DNA of 64,000 nt from Bacteroidales bacterium (GTDB lineage: Bacteria; Bacteroidota; Bacteroidia; Bacteroidales; Bacteroidaceae). The stretch covers positions 16,247 through 80,246 of the forward strand of contig SUXN01000006.1 of NCBI GenBank assembly GCA_015060965.1, given 5' to 3'. The notes beneath the pieces were generated by a model, which worked only from the letters and a program-made list of their open reading frames with translations, did no database searches and was not told where the DNA came from. Shown here piece after piece: positions 55,386 to 63,904 of the stretch (position 1 is the first letter of the stretch; each line of letters opens with the position of its first letter). The translations under genes and the position numbers were made by a program.

Positions 55386-57151
55386 TATCGTCCCATAATT
55401 TTAGCCATCAGTGCGGTTTCTGCCTTGTCCAACTTTTCGAGATGGGCAAAGATATCCTCGCTACGACGGGGTGCAACATACTTGTAGAACTCACGGGTGA
55501 ATGGTATCTCGTAGCCAATCTTGGTTTTCTTCTCGTCAATCCAAGCGTCAGGGGCATAGGGATAGACGTTCTTTGCCATATACGCCTCAATCTCCTCAGT
55601 CCAAGGGATAGACTCGGTATCACGCTTGCTGCTGTCTGCCGTAGGCTTGCCACGCTTCAGGATTGGGTTGCCCTCGTCATCGCACACGGGCTGCTCAACA
55701 ACCACCTTGCTATACTTGAAATCCTCGTTAGCCTTAATCTTACTCTCGACAACGAGTGCTCCATCCTCATATACGCCCTCGGCAAATTCGTTATATGCCT
55801 TGGCAATAAGGGCTATACACTCTGCTGTAAATTCATTACGCTTATTGCCGAGCGACTTACGACGCTTAACGAAACACTTGCTTGCGTCAATCAACTGCAC
55901 CTTGCTTGTCCGTTCAACAGCCTTATCCTTTGACACAATCCAAATATAGGTTGCGATGCCCGTGTTGTAGAACATATCGTTTGGAATCTGAATAATCGCC
56001 TCCAACCAATCGTTCTCCAACAGGTAGCCACGGATATTGCTCTCGCCACTGCCCGCATCGCCCTTGAAGAGCGGTGAGCCATTCTGAATGATAGCCATTC
56101 GTCCCGTAGGCTTGAGTTTCGCCACGCCATTGAGCATAAACAACTGCTGCGAGTCGCCAATGGCAGGGAGTCCCGCACCGAAGCGTCCCATCGAGCCCTT
56201 CTTATGCTCGGCTTCAACGGCAGCCTTCTCGTTCTTCCACTCTATACCGAAAGGCGGGTTAGAGATGATATAGTCGAATTTGTAGCCCTCGAACTTATCG
56301 TCAGAGAGGGTGTTGCCGTGCTTCATATTCTCGGCATCGCCACCCTTGATAAGCATATTTGCCTTGGCGATAGCGAAGGTTTGCTCGTTAAGTTCCTGTC
56401 CGAACTCGGTGAGCTGTGCATCTTTGTCAATGTCGTACAGTTTCTCAGACAAACAATCGAGCATCTGACTTGTACCCATAGCCATATCGTACATAGTGGC
56501 AGTGATGCCCTCCCTCTGCATTGCGTTCTTCTTGGGAGCAACCAATATCTCCGCCATCAGGTAGATAATATCACGGGCGGTGAAGTGGGCTCCTGCGTGT
56601 TCATCATAACTCTCCGAGAACTTACGCACCAACTCCTCAAATATGTAGCCCATATCGACTGCCGAGATAGCATCAACACCCATATAAGCCTTCTTCGAGC
56701 AGAATTCAGCAATAACGTTGTAGAGAATGCCATTATTTGAGAGTTTAGTGATTTCCTTATCAAAATCAAACTTCTCGATAACATCAATCACATTCGCCGA
56801 GAAGTGGTTAAGGTAACTGCGGAAGTTATCAGCAATGTTCTCGGCATCCGAGAGTAAACCATCAAAGGTAAATGGAGAGACATTGTAGAAGTCGTAGCCC
56901 GATGCCGAGCGCAAGAAGCCATCCTTGACCTGAATACCACGGCTATCGAGCGTCTTGTTCATATCAATAACCTTCTGCTTGGTGGCTGCAAGGGTATCGC
57001 TGAAACGCTTGATAACACACATTGGCAAAATAACATTGCCGTATTCGTGTGGTTTATATGTTCCTACCAACTTATCAGCAATAGCCCAAATAAGGTTTGC
57101 TTTCTCCTGTATATTGACAGCAGTTCGCTGCTGTAATTTATCTATTGTCAT
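55385..57151 (-). CDS. hsdM: Type I restriction-modification DNA methyltransferase subunit M
   Basis: 588 aa. N6-adenine methylase that protects host DNA. The N-terminal helical HsdM domain (~10-165) is followed by the SAM-binding fold. Motif IV is intact as ISNPPFGIEW (~304). Motif I, usually DPxxGTGGxL, reads YDMAMGTSQML, an atypical form that I believe is a known subfamily. KDKAV...KRRKSLGNKRNE is also family-like. First gene of the operon, with a -7 box TATTTTTG 33 bp upstream. Confidence 0.94.
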   Translation of the reverse strand: MTIDKLQQRTAVNIQEKANLIWAIADKLVGTYKPHEYGNVILPMCVIKRFSDTLAATKQKVIDMNKTLDSRGIQVKDGFLRSASGYDFYNVSPFTFDGLLSDAENIADNFRSYLNHFSANVIDVIEKFDFDKEITKLSNNGILYNVIAEFCSKKAYMGVDAISAVDMGYIFEELVRKFSESYDEHAGAHFTARDIIYLMAEILVAPKKNAMQREGITATMYDMAMGTSQMLDCLSEKLYDIDKDAQLTEFGQELNEQTFAIAKANMLIKGGDAENMKHGNTLSDDKFEGYKFDYIISNPPFGIEWKNEKAAVEAEHKKGSMGRFGAGLPAIGDSQQLFMLNGVAKLKPTGRMAIIQNGSPLFKGDAGSGESNIRGYLLENDWLEAIIQIPNDMFYNTGIATYIWIVSKDKAVERTSKVQLIDASKCFVKRRKSLGNKRNEFTAECIALIAKAYNEFAEGVYEDGALVVESKIKANEDFKYSKVVVEQPVCDDEGNPILKRGKPTADSSKRDTESIPWTEEIEAYMAKNVYPYAPDAWIDEKKTKIGYEIPFTREFYKYVAPRRSEDIFAHLEKLDKAETALMAKIMGR

Positions 57152-57184
57152 TGCAGATGATATTATTCTGTTTTATATTAAATG

Positions 57185-57192
57185 CAAAAATA
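57185..57192 (-). promoter_or_regulatory. -7 box TATTTTTG for the hsd operon
   Basis: Matches TAnnTTTG on the minus strand, 33 bp before hsdM. Confidence 0.5.
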
Positions 57193-57390
57193 ACATTTTT
57201 TAGAGAATATCAATAACAAAAGAGCCAAATGTAAACAAAAGAGCAGTTCCATAGAAACACACAATTCATCATACCGGATGCATTTCTCTTAAGTAACTTG
57301 TAAAAAACATAAATGATGCTATTACAATTGTCATAACTCATAGATAGATTATTTCAATCACAGATTATTAAGAATTTGCATTATAATCAT

Positions 57391-57398
57391 TACTTTTG
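57391..57398 (+). promoter_or_regulatory. -7 box TACTTTTG for the DUF2971 gene
   Basis: Matches TAnnTTTG, 23 bp before the ATG at 57422. Confidence 0.5.
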
Positions 57399-57421
57399 TT
57401 AAATTAACAACTACACTATTT

Positions 57422-58435
57422 ATGGACAGAAAGGAATTTGCTGAAATATTAAATTCAATAAAAATCTCTGAAAAATGCGATTTAACAACAATACAGCAAG
57501 AAACACTTCCAATATATAAGGCATTATCTCAAATTATGCCTGAAAGTTTATACCGTTATAGAACATGTTCCGATACTAATATTAATGCATTCGAGAATGA
57601 TAAAGTATATGCAGTAACATCCGACATGTTCAATGATCCCTATGACACCTTATTGAAATACGACAAGAACATAGTTAAAAAGATTTTTAATTCTATTTTC
57701 ACAAAAGATGTCGTCATTAGAATGAAAGAAGAACTTGTACAAAATCTAGATTTCCCAGAGCCAATTAAGCAGTATTTTAAGCAAGATAGCATTAAAAAAA
57801 CTATAGAGAACTTTTTATCCCTGAAAGATGAAGATATAGACAGTTTTATTACAAAACGTAAAAATACTCTAGAATACTCTATCGATCTATTATTTCCATT
57901 CTATGCAAAAATAAATAAAAGGTACTTTACTATATCCTGTTTTACAGAAACCATATCTTCTGTAATTATGTGGAGCCATTATGCCAATAAGCATAAGGGT
58001 TTTGCTTTAGAATATAATATGAAACCTATATTATCTAACAGAATCCCCAACATTAACATATACCCTGTAATTTACGACAACAAAAGATTTGATGGTACAG
58101 AATACACTATGTGGGAATTCCTTAAATTTGCAGGTGCAAATTTCCCAAATCAAGATTTAATATCACACATAAAATGCGCGTTATACAAATCCAAACAATG
58201 GGAATATGAGAAAGAATGGAGATTGATTGATACTACAACAAGAAATAACATAATGTTAGACAATACAACAAGCATATTACTAAAACCAATTGCTATATAT
58301 TACGGGAAAAACATTTCATTAGAAGATAGGACACGACTTCATCATATAGCATCTGAAAAAGGAATTGACGAGTACGACATGTATATTGACTATGAATCCG
58401 ATAAATACGAAATGTTGTACCGCAGATATTCATAA
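57422..58435 (+). CDS. DUF2971 protein
   Basis: 337 aa, AT-rich, no signal or membrane segment. The DUF2971 hallmarks are present in order: SLYRYRTCSDTNINAFENDKVYAVTSDMFNDPYD (~43), FTISCFTETISSVIMWSHYANKHKGFALEYN (~178) and KSKQWEYEKEWRLID (~258). The family is frequent in bacterial defence islands, but its biochemical role is unknown to me. It has its own promoter, divergent from the hsd operon. Confidence 0.85.
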   Translation: MDRKEFAEILNSIKISEKCDLTTIQQETLPIYKALSQIMPESLYRYRTCSDTNINAFENDKVYAVTSDMFNDPYDTLLKYDKNIVKKIFNSIFTKDVVIRMKEELVQNLDFPEPIKQYFKQDSIKKTIENFLSLKDEDIDSFITKRKNTLEYSIDLLFPFYAKINKRYFTISCFTETISSVIMWSHYANKHKGFALEYNMKPILSNRIPNINIYPVIYDNKRFDGTEYTMWEFLKFAGANFPNQDLISHIKCALYKSKQWEYEKEWRLIDTTTRNNIMLDNTTSILLKPIAIYYGKNISLEDRTRLHHIASEKGIDEYDMYIDYESDKYEMLYRRYS

Positions 58436-58533
58436 ACAGAAACCCTTGAAGCATGATACAAATACATCAATAGCCCGCGATTGCTGGCTATTGTTGTATT
58501 TAGATGGGAAAATTTCATTTTGAGTACTTTTTA

Positions 58534-58565
58534 TTTGACATTTCTCTTTATAGACGTTATCTTTG
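58534..58565 (+). promoter_or_regulatory. Complete Bacteroidetes promoter for the AAA ATPase gene
   Basis: TTTG (58534-58537), a 20-bp spacer, then TATCTTTG (58558-58565), 43 bp before the ATG at 58609. Confidence 0.65.
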
Positions 58566-58608
58566 CTGAACAAAAATGCGTGTATACGCAATAATATTCA
58601 GTGAAATT

Positions 58609-59862
58609 ATGGAAATAAAGCGTGATTTATACCTAAACAAACTCATTAGGAGTATGCACAACGGTATGATAAAGGTCGTAACCGGAATCCGTCGTTGTGG
58701 TAAATCGTATCTACTTTTCAACTTGTTTAGCGATTATCTAAAGGCTCAGGAAGTAGATGATGAGCACATAATAAAAGTTGATTTAGAAGACCGTCGTAAC
58801 AAGAAGTTGCGAAACCCAGACGCTTTACTCGAATACATTGATGCCCGCATAACAAAAGAGGGTATGCATTATGTGATGCTTGATGAGGTGCAATGGGTGG
58901 ATGAGTTTGAGGATGTACTGAATAGTTATCTTAAAATTCCCAATGTCGATGTATATGTAACGGGCAGTAACTCCAAATTCTTATCGAGTGATGTTATTAC
59001 CGAATTTCGTGGTCGTGGTGATGAGATAAAAGTTGCACCTCTGTCGTTCAGTGAATTTTTCTCGGTCTTCAATGGCACTCGCGAGGAGGCAATGGAGGAG
59101 TATATGACCTTTGGCGGACTCCCGATGATTGCAACAATGCAGAGTAATGAGGAGAAGATGAAATATCTTCAGACACTCTTTAAGAAAACATACATTACCG
59201 ATATATTGGATAGATACAAAATCAAGAATGAAGAGGAATTAGAGGAGCTCATCAATATTCTTTCATCGTCAATCGGAGGTCTTATCAATCCAAATAAGTT
59301 GGTGAATACCTTTAAATCGGTCAAGAATGTTTCTATATCTCCCAATACAATAAGTTTCTACCTTGAAATACTACAGGAGGTATTTATGGTTGAAAAGTCT
59401 ATACGCTACGATATTAAAGGCAAGAAGTATATTGACACTCCTGCCAAATACTATTTCGCAGATTTAGGATTACGCAACGCCCGTATAAATTTCCGTCAGC
59501 ATGAAGTTGCACATTTGATGGAAAATCTCATATACAATGAGCTTCGCACCCGTGGATTGATGGTGGATGTTGGTGTCGTAGTAGTAAACACCAAAGATGA
59601 GGAGGGCAAAAGCCAACGTAAACAATTGGAGGTTGATTTTGTATGCAACGAAGGTAGTAAACGATGTTACATACAATCAGCATTAAGGTTGCCTAATGAG
59701 GAAAAACGAGAACAGGAACTACGTTCGCTGACGCACATATCGGACAGCTTTCAGAAGTTTGTAATTACCGAAGACCCAATAAAACGATATCAAGACGAAA
59801 ATGGCGTTGTGTTTATGAACATCTATGAGTTTCTGCTTGACAGAGATAGTTTGAAAGTATAA
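58609..59862 (+). CDS. AAA ATPase with C-terminal DUF4143
   Basis: 417 aa from the ATG at 58609 (MEIKRDLYLNKLIRSMHNG), the standard start of this family; an upstream ATG at 58576 adds MRVYAIIFSEI. Walker A GIRRCGKSYLL (~27), Walker B HYVMLDEVQWVDEF (~85), sensor TGSNSKFL (~115) and FRGRGDEIKVAPLSFSEF are typical. The C-terminal DUF4143 region carries LRNARINFRQHEVAHLMENLIYNELRTRG, then EVDFVCNEG and CYIQSA, which resemble a PD-(D/E)xK-type core. These ATPases are abundant in Bacteroidetes and of unclear role. It ends at a strong terminator. Confidence 0.9.
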   Translation: MEIKRDLYLNKLIRSMHNGMIKVVTGIRRCGKSYLLFNLFSDYLKAQEVDDEHIIKVDLEDRRNKKLRNPDALLEYIDARITKEGMHYVMLDEVQWVDEFEDVLNSYLKIPNVDVYVTGSNSKFLSSDVITEFRGRGDEIKVAPLSFSEFFSVFNGTREEAMEEYMTFGGLPMIATMQSNEEKMKYLQTLFKKTYITDILDRYKIKNEEELEELINILSSSIGGLINPNKLVNTFKSVKNVSISPNTISFYLEILQEVFMVEKSIRYDIKGKKYIDTPAKYYFADLGLRNARINFRQHEVAHLMENLIYNELRTRGLMVDVGVVVVNTKDEEGKSQRKQLEVDFVCNEGSKRCYIQSALRLPNEEKREQELRSLTHISDSFQKFVITEDPIKRYQDENGVVFMNIYEFLLDRDSLKV

Positions 59863-59901
59863 GATTAATTCATTCGGAGGGACTATCCATAATTTTGTGT
59901 A

Positions 59902-59948
59902 AATAGAGATTACAGGGTTCTGTTGATATGAACCCTGTAATCTCTATT
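59902..59948. terminator. Terminator after the AAA ATPase gene
   Basis: A perfect 19-bp stem (aatagagattacagggttc and complement) with a 9-base loop and T-rich tail. It lies between convergent genes. Confidence 0.85.
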
Positions 59949-60065
59949 ATATAGTTTTTCTATTCATCCAGAGCCCCTCTCTCAATTCGGCAATTTAGAT
60001 GAACATTTTTCGGTAATTCGGCATTAATTCATTCGGTAAAAAATATATCATAGCAATCAACCACC

Positions 60066-60455
60066 TCACCTCATTCCGAACAGTTTTTCTGCAAGGTATT
60101 CAAATCCTGCTTCACCAATTGAGGATGATACTGCTCCTACAAGCAATTCCGTTTCTAAACTATTCCTCATTTGTTTCAGATTCTCAAGATTCCAGTCATA
60201 ACCTCTTTCGCGAATGTCGCATTCGAGCATTGGAATGAAGCCTTTCTTTACAAGCAAGTAACCATAGTTGGCAGATATCACCTTGTTGCAATTTATCAGT
60301 TGCTCGATATCCTTACTCTCAAGTTCGCAATTAATATATTCAATATCGTTCTTGAGTTTTGCTTGATAGCCTGTTACAGGATTTACTTTATTTATACACT
60401 TCCTTAGCGCTTTAATGCTAGCTTTAGCCTCTGCATTGATTTTGTTCTCTTCCAT
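60066..60455 (-). CDS. Hypothetical helical protein
   Basis: 129 aa, not recognised. It appears fully alpha-helical and charged (EAKASIKALRKCINKVN; LKQMRNSLETELL) with no signal peptide or membrane segment. It is convergent with the ATPase gene and lies between the ATPase terminator and a repeat cluster. Composition resembles the island genes. I judge it probably real because it is the only long frame in the gap and has no obvious overlap with repeats. Confidence 0.5.
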   Translation of the reverse strand: MEENKINAEAKASIKALRKCINKVNPVTGYQAKLKNDIEYINCELESKDIEQLINCNKVISANYGYLLVKKGFIPMLECDIRERGYDWNLENLKQMRNSLETELLVGAVSSSIGEAGFEYLAEKLFGMR

Positions 60456-60619
60456 AATCTAATAATATAAATTTTGCAGCAAAGTAAATGTCAATTTGAA
60501 GTGATTCCAAGCAGTTCGTCACTATTTCGCAACTATTTTAGCAATACAACATATTTAAAATCACCATTTCCCCGATTTCCCGCAAATTTGGGAACATTTT
60601 TGTAGCTTAGGAAAGACCT

Positions 60620-60800
60620 AACACTAAACGATAAACAATTTGGGCGGGCCGCCCCCGCCACTACACAATAAACAATACATATTTATTTTAGCCCCTCACC
60701 GCTGCGCGGAGCTCACCCTTGATTACAAACAAGGGGAGCAGCTTTGGTGTTTTGCATTAAACAATTTGGGCGAACACATCGGTTTGCCCAAACACGTTAA
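60620..60800 (-). repeat. R1 repeat, opposite orientation to the left cluster
   Basis: An R1 double hairpin at 60690-60739 (ccgc-tgc-gcgg second hairpin) reads agcccctcacc...caaggggagc on the plus strand, the reverse of the 44-46 kb copies. Flanks such as aaacaatttgggcg and ggtgttttgcatt are the same connecting segments in reverse. There is no gene in 60456-60884. Confidence 0.7.
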
Positions 60801-60884
60801 ACGACAAACATTACACATTTGTATGTACTTATGTCAAAATACAATAAAAGCCCATTGACAATGGGCGAAAATCTGTTTAAGAAG

Positions 60885-61688
60885 CTATTTTCTTATGAAT
60901 TTCACTATGCAATCTATGCAAATGGGTTCTACCGAGAGTGTATCAATGAATACATTTGCCGGGTGCATATCTTCCAAGTTCAATCTATCGCCAATATAAT
61001 TCACACCTTGTCCATCATGGTTATCACTAAAACCTTTTTGTGACACCATGTCATCAATTTCTTGTTTTGTTGCCAATCTTTTGCAGCAAATATACGGTTG
61101 TGTCAATATTGAACGAAATAGGCCGTCTGCATCACGAGTAAAACCGATTACATTCATTTGTGTCTCTGGGAAAAGCGCATTATGCAGAACTATTGACTCT
61201 AACGCCCTGCCCAAAGTAGCATAAATTGATGTACGTAGTTTTACAACTGAGGTATCTCCACCTTTGTAATAGACTTTTGCCTCGGCGCCTTTTGCGACCA
61301 TCGGACCATACTCTGATTCTATATCCTGTTCAGCTGTAGCAAACCATAGACCTTTTGCTTCGGCCCATTGCTGAACTATTTTTTCCTGCAATTCATCTAT
61401 TTCCCAGTTTGGTGGGTTTGTTTTGCCTGCTCCAGCATCTGAACCTGCCTCAAGGCTTGCTCGCGCGTAGTTGCATACGATGTACGCCCCGATGAGCGCC
61501 TCACCTGCGCAGCAGAGGCCCGCATGCTCTTGTTGATTGAATTGAATAATGTCTGTTTTTCCATCCAATATGTTGTTTATGTAGTTATCAATCAGCTGAA
61601 GGGTCTGTTCCGAAAAACCATTATTACCAATAGAAGCATATATGATGTCTAAAGTAATACCATTATTATCTTTAATTTGGTCGGTCAT
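60885..61688 (-). CDS. Phage-type polyvalent protein kinase-like protein
   Basis: 267 aa. After a ~90-residue N-terminal domain (QEHAGLCCAGEALIGAYIV) comes a kinase-like region: KGAEAKVYYKGGDTSVVKL (the VVK Lys as ATP ligand), LHNALFPETQMNVIGFTRDADGLFRSILTQPYI, and LNLEDMHPANVFID...CIDCIV, which fits the catalytic HRD/DFG-equivalent segments of the putative polyvalent protein kinases found in phage and conjugative elements. It is probably a fragment of such mobile DNA. It lies next to a repeat cluster with no other phage gene present. Confidence 0.65.
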   Translation of the reverse strand: MTDQIKDNNGITLDIIYASIGNNGFSEQTLQLIDNYINNILDGKTDIIQFNQQEHAGLCCAGEALIGAYIVCNYARASLEAGSDAGAGKTNPPNWEIDELQEKIVQQWAEAKGLWFATAEQDIESEYGPMVAKGAEAKVYYKGGDTSVVKLRTSIYATLGRALESIVLHNALFPETQMNVIGFTRDADGLFRSILTQPYICCKRLATKQEIDDMVSQKGFSDNHDGQGVNYIGDRLNLEDMHPANVFIDTLSVEPICIDCIVKFIRK

Positions 61689-61763
61689 AAGTACAATCTA
61701 TCGGTTCTATTTTTCATTTGGTTTACACATTGTAAAAATAGCAAGATTATACAATAAAACAAA

Positions 61764-62082
61764 ACTATTCAAACTATTTCTTCACATTTTAAAGGATTTG
61801 AAGATTACGCGAAAAATCTCATCGCCATTATAGGTGCATAAAACCACCGCGAATAAAGGGCAGACACAACCAAGTTTTCACTTTTCAGCTTTGACAACGC
61901 CGTCCTCTCGCAACCCGCAGGGCGCGACCTTGCCGCGTTGACTGCGTATCGGGATAACAATGTGCGAGGCTAAAGGAGAGAGATTCTTCACGATGTTCAG
62001 AATGACAAACACGCAGAAAAGTTACATTTTAGCCCCTCACCGCTGCGCGGAGCTCACCCTTGATTACAAACAAGGGGAGCAG
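61764..62082 (+). repeat. 320-bp direct repeat, copy A (left of the DUF3990 operon)
   Basis: Starts actattcaaactatttctt and runs through ccattataggtgcataaaac, an R3 element at 61893-61958 (loop accttgc), an R2 hairpin at 61981-62006 (ATTCT/AGAAT) and an R1 hairpin at 62031-62080. Copy B at 63485-63804 matches it almost base for base, with scattered substitutions and one extra base in the R3 loop region of B. Confidence 0.9.
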
Positions 62083-62160
62083 CTTTGGTGTTTTGCATTA
62101 AACGCTAAAAGTTCGGGCGGGCCGACCACGCCCCTACACAATAAACATAATACATATTTA

Positions 62161-62320
62161 TTTTAGCCCCTCACCGCTGCGCGGAGGGCCCTTCGGGACT
62201 CCTTTGTAAAGCTAAAGCTTCAGTCGTCGCAAACATTGCTCGTTCGCAATGGCACCTTGATTACAAACAAGGGGAGCAGCTTTGGTGTTTTGCATTAAAC
62301 AATTCGGGCGAACATGTGTG
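62161..62320 (-). repeat. R1 repeat with gggcccttcgggactcctt insert
   Basis: agcccctcaccgctgcgcgg is followed by agggcccttcgggactcctt and gctcgttcgcaatggcac, then ttgattacaaacaaggggagc. The same long form recurs at 63905-64000 where the window ends. Confidence 0.75.
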
Positions 62321-62359
62321 TTCGCCCGAATATGCTACACATTAATTATTATTCAAATG

Positions 62360-62611
62360 CTATGCAGTCTTGTCCATTTCCATGATGAATTCGTCGGCTA
62401 TGTACATATCGCCATAGAGATAAAGGCCTGTTGACTTGTCGTGCAGGTTTGCACATGTTTTGCTCGAATAGAACATCTTTAATGCCTTTACAACATCAAT
62501 ATCCAACATTTTTGCCAAGATTACAGAAATGGCACCTATGCGGTTACTCATAATGATTTCCTGAATAACCGGAGACTTCATGGGGTTGTCACAATTCTTC
62601 TGTTCCATCAT
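62360..62611 (-). CDS. Small protein downstream of DUF3990 (possible DUF3791-like or antitoxin-like)
   Basis: 83 aa. It reads IGAISVILAKMLDIDVVKALKMFYSSKTCANLHDKSTGLYLYGDMYIADEFIMEM, a pattern I associate with the small partners of DUF3990 proteins in Bacteroidales, though I cannot name the family with certainty. It overlaps the 3' end of the DUF3990 gene by 23 bp, so the two are translationally coupled and belong together. An antitoxin or helper role is inferred from size and position only. Confidence 0.7.
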   Translation of the reverse strand: MMEQKNCDNPMKSPVIQEIIMSNRIGAISVILAKMLDIDVVKALKMFYSSKTCANLHDKSTGLYLYGDMYIADEFIMEMDKTA

Positions 62612-63080
62612 ATATGAGGTATTTGTCTACTATATCTTGATTGAGAATACACATCTGGTTATTGGGACGGTGTTTGGAGAGTTCTCGTAAGGCTGTACTC
62701 AACTCCATCAATCCTGCCATGTAAAGATTTATGGTATCGATGACACGGTCGTTGGCAACACCGCCTTCTACATAGTCGTACTGTTTTGCAATATTCTGCC
62801 CGGAACGGTTCGCTATAATGAATTCAAGCCATTGTACATCGTATGCATCGAATATCTTGCAATGCATCTCTTTTATTACGGCATCGCGATCAAGTCTGTA
62901 ACGGTTAAGGACAGCCGGCTTATTACGACTCCTTGACATATTCTTGGCCCATTTCTCTGCTTGGTCGCGAAAATCTGTCACATAAAAGCCTTGCCCGAAA
63001 TCCAGGTTCTTGCGCCCGAGTCTACAGTCCGGCTTATCTACTATCTCTGTTCCTCCGTGATATACTATTATCTCGTTCAT
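62589..63080 (-). CDS. DUF3990 protein, ADP-ribosyltransferase-like (candidate toxin)
   Basis: 163 aa from the ATG at 63080, which overlaps the upstream stop as ATGA. The N-terminus IIVYHGGTEIVDKPD and LDFGQGFYVTDFRDQAEKWAKNM (~27-50) are the DUF3990 hallmark and fit an ADP-ribosyltransferase fold (YHG and GFYxT strands that hold NAD). The C-terminal part NQDIVDKYLIYDGTEEL may contain the catalytic acid. The arrangement with two small genes suggests a toxin-antitoxin or effector unit. Enzymatic activity is not shown by the sequence. Confidence 0.85.
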   Translation of the reverse strand: MNEIIVYHGGTEIVDKPDCRLGRKNLDFGQGFYVTDFRDQAEKWAKNMSRSRNKPAVLNRYRLDRDAVIKEMHCKIFDAYDVQWLEFIIANRSGQNIAKQYDYVEGGVANDRVIDTINLYMAGLMELSTALRELSKHRPNNQMCILNQDIVDKYLIYDGTEEL

Positions 63081-63316
63081 AGTTTCTTCTCCCAATTATC
63101 AAGACATTCCACCAATCTCTGTGCCAACACCTCGCGGCTCTCGCTATGCAGGGGGTCATAGTTAGGTATAATATAGTTGTCAATCATCCCAACCCGTTCC
63201 ATGCGTTGGAATATCTCTTTATAATCGGCATTCAAGAACCTGGCTGTTGTTTCAATACATGTTGCAACAAAAGCCATCAATATCTGTTCTTTTGAAATTG
63301 TCCGCAGTTCTTCCAT
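63077..63316 (-). CDS. DUF3791 protein
   Basis: 79 aa. LMAFVATCIETTARFLNADYKEIFQRMERVGMIDNYIIPNYDPLHSES matches the DUF3791 pattern (F.xxCIExxA, then xxGxIDxyIxxxYDxLH). It is the first gene of the three-gene unit, coupled to DUF3990 by an ATGA overlap. Three palindromes and two -7 boxes lie upstream, so autoregulation is plausible. Confidence 0.8.
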   Translation of the reverse strand: MEELRTISKEQILMAFVATCIETTARFLNADYKEIFQRMERVGMIDNYIIPNYDPLHSESREVLAQRLVECLDNWEKKL

Positions 63317-63363
63317 ATATCAACGAATTATGAAACAAACCGATTCTTGCACAGTTCACAATA

Positions 63364-63385
63364 TTTGCGGTTTACCGCAAAGATA
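63364..63385 (-). promoter_or_regulatory. Promoter-proximal palindrome and -7 box of the DUF3791 operon
   Basis: The perfect palindrome tttgcggt-tt-accgcaaa (63364-63381) overlaps the minus-strand -7 box TATCTTTG (63378-63385), 61 bp before the first gene. An operator is likely. Confidence 0.6.
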
Positions 63386-63406
63386 CATACAAACGAGCGA
63401 GAAATA

Positions 63407-63420
63407 TGAAGTTTACTTCA
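63407..63420. promoter_or_regulatory. Second palindrome tgaagt-tt-acttca
   Basis: Perfect 6-bp arms around TT, with core GTTTAC shared with the neighbouring palindromes; its centre is 41 bp from the first. Confidence 0.45.
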
Positions 63421-63448
63421 ATATTTTTCAAAGCGAGTGCAGAAAATC

Positions 63449-63470
63449 TTCAAGGTTTACCTCAAAGATA
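63449..63470 (-). promoter_or_regulatory. Third palindrome and distal -7 box
   Basis: Core aggt-tt-acct (63453-63462) abuts a second CAAAGATA (63463-63470), a TATCTTTG box on the minus strand, just as in the first copy. Centre is 44 bp from the second palindrome. Confidence 0.5.
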
Positions 63471-63484
63471 AATAATATAACAAT

Positions 63485-63804
63485 ACTATTCAAACTATTT
63501 CTTAACATTTTAAAGGATTTGAAGATTACGCGAAAAATCTCATCGCCATTATAGGTGCATAAAACCACCGCGAATAAAAAGCAGATACGACCAAGTTTTC
63601 ACTTTTCAGCTTTGACAACGCCGTCTTATCGCATCCCGCAGGGCGTCGACCTTGCCGCGCTGACTGCGTATCGGTATAACAATGTGCGAGGCTAAAGGAG
63701 AGAGATTCTTCACGATGTTCAGAATGACAAACACGCTGAAAAGTTACATTTTAGCCCCTCACCGCTGCGCGGAGCTCACCCTTGATTACAAACAAGGGGA
63801 GCAG
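63485..63804 (+). repeat. 320-bp direct repeat, copy B (right of the DUF3990 operon)
   Basis: Near-identical to 61764-62082, including the R3 (63614-63680), R2 (63703-63727) and R1 (63753-63802) hairpins in the same order. The R3 copy here has an extra base in its inner stem. Confidence 0.9.
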
Positions 63805-63904
63805 TTTTTTTGTTTGTTTGCCGCCATTTTATAAGGTCTTTAGGGTCCTTAAAGTCCTTAGGGTCTTTAGTGGGCGCTACACCTAAACGACAAACATCAC
63901 ACAT

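Noticed and set aside
60885..63316. Prophage
   Set aside because: No integrase, capsid, terminase or tail genes; only the kinase-like and DUF3990 genes hint at mobile DNA.
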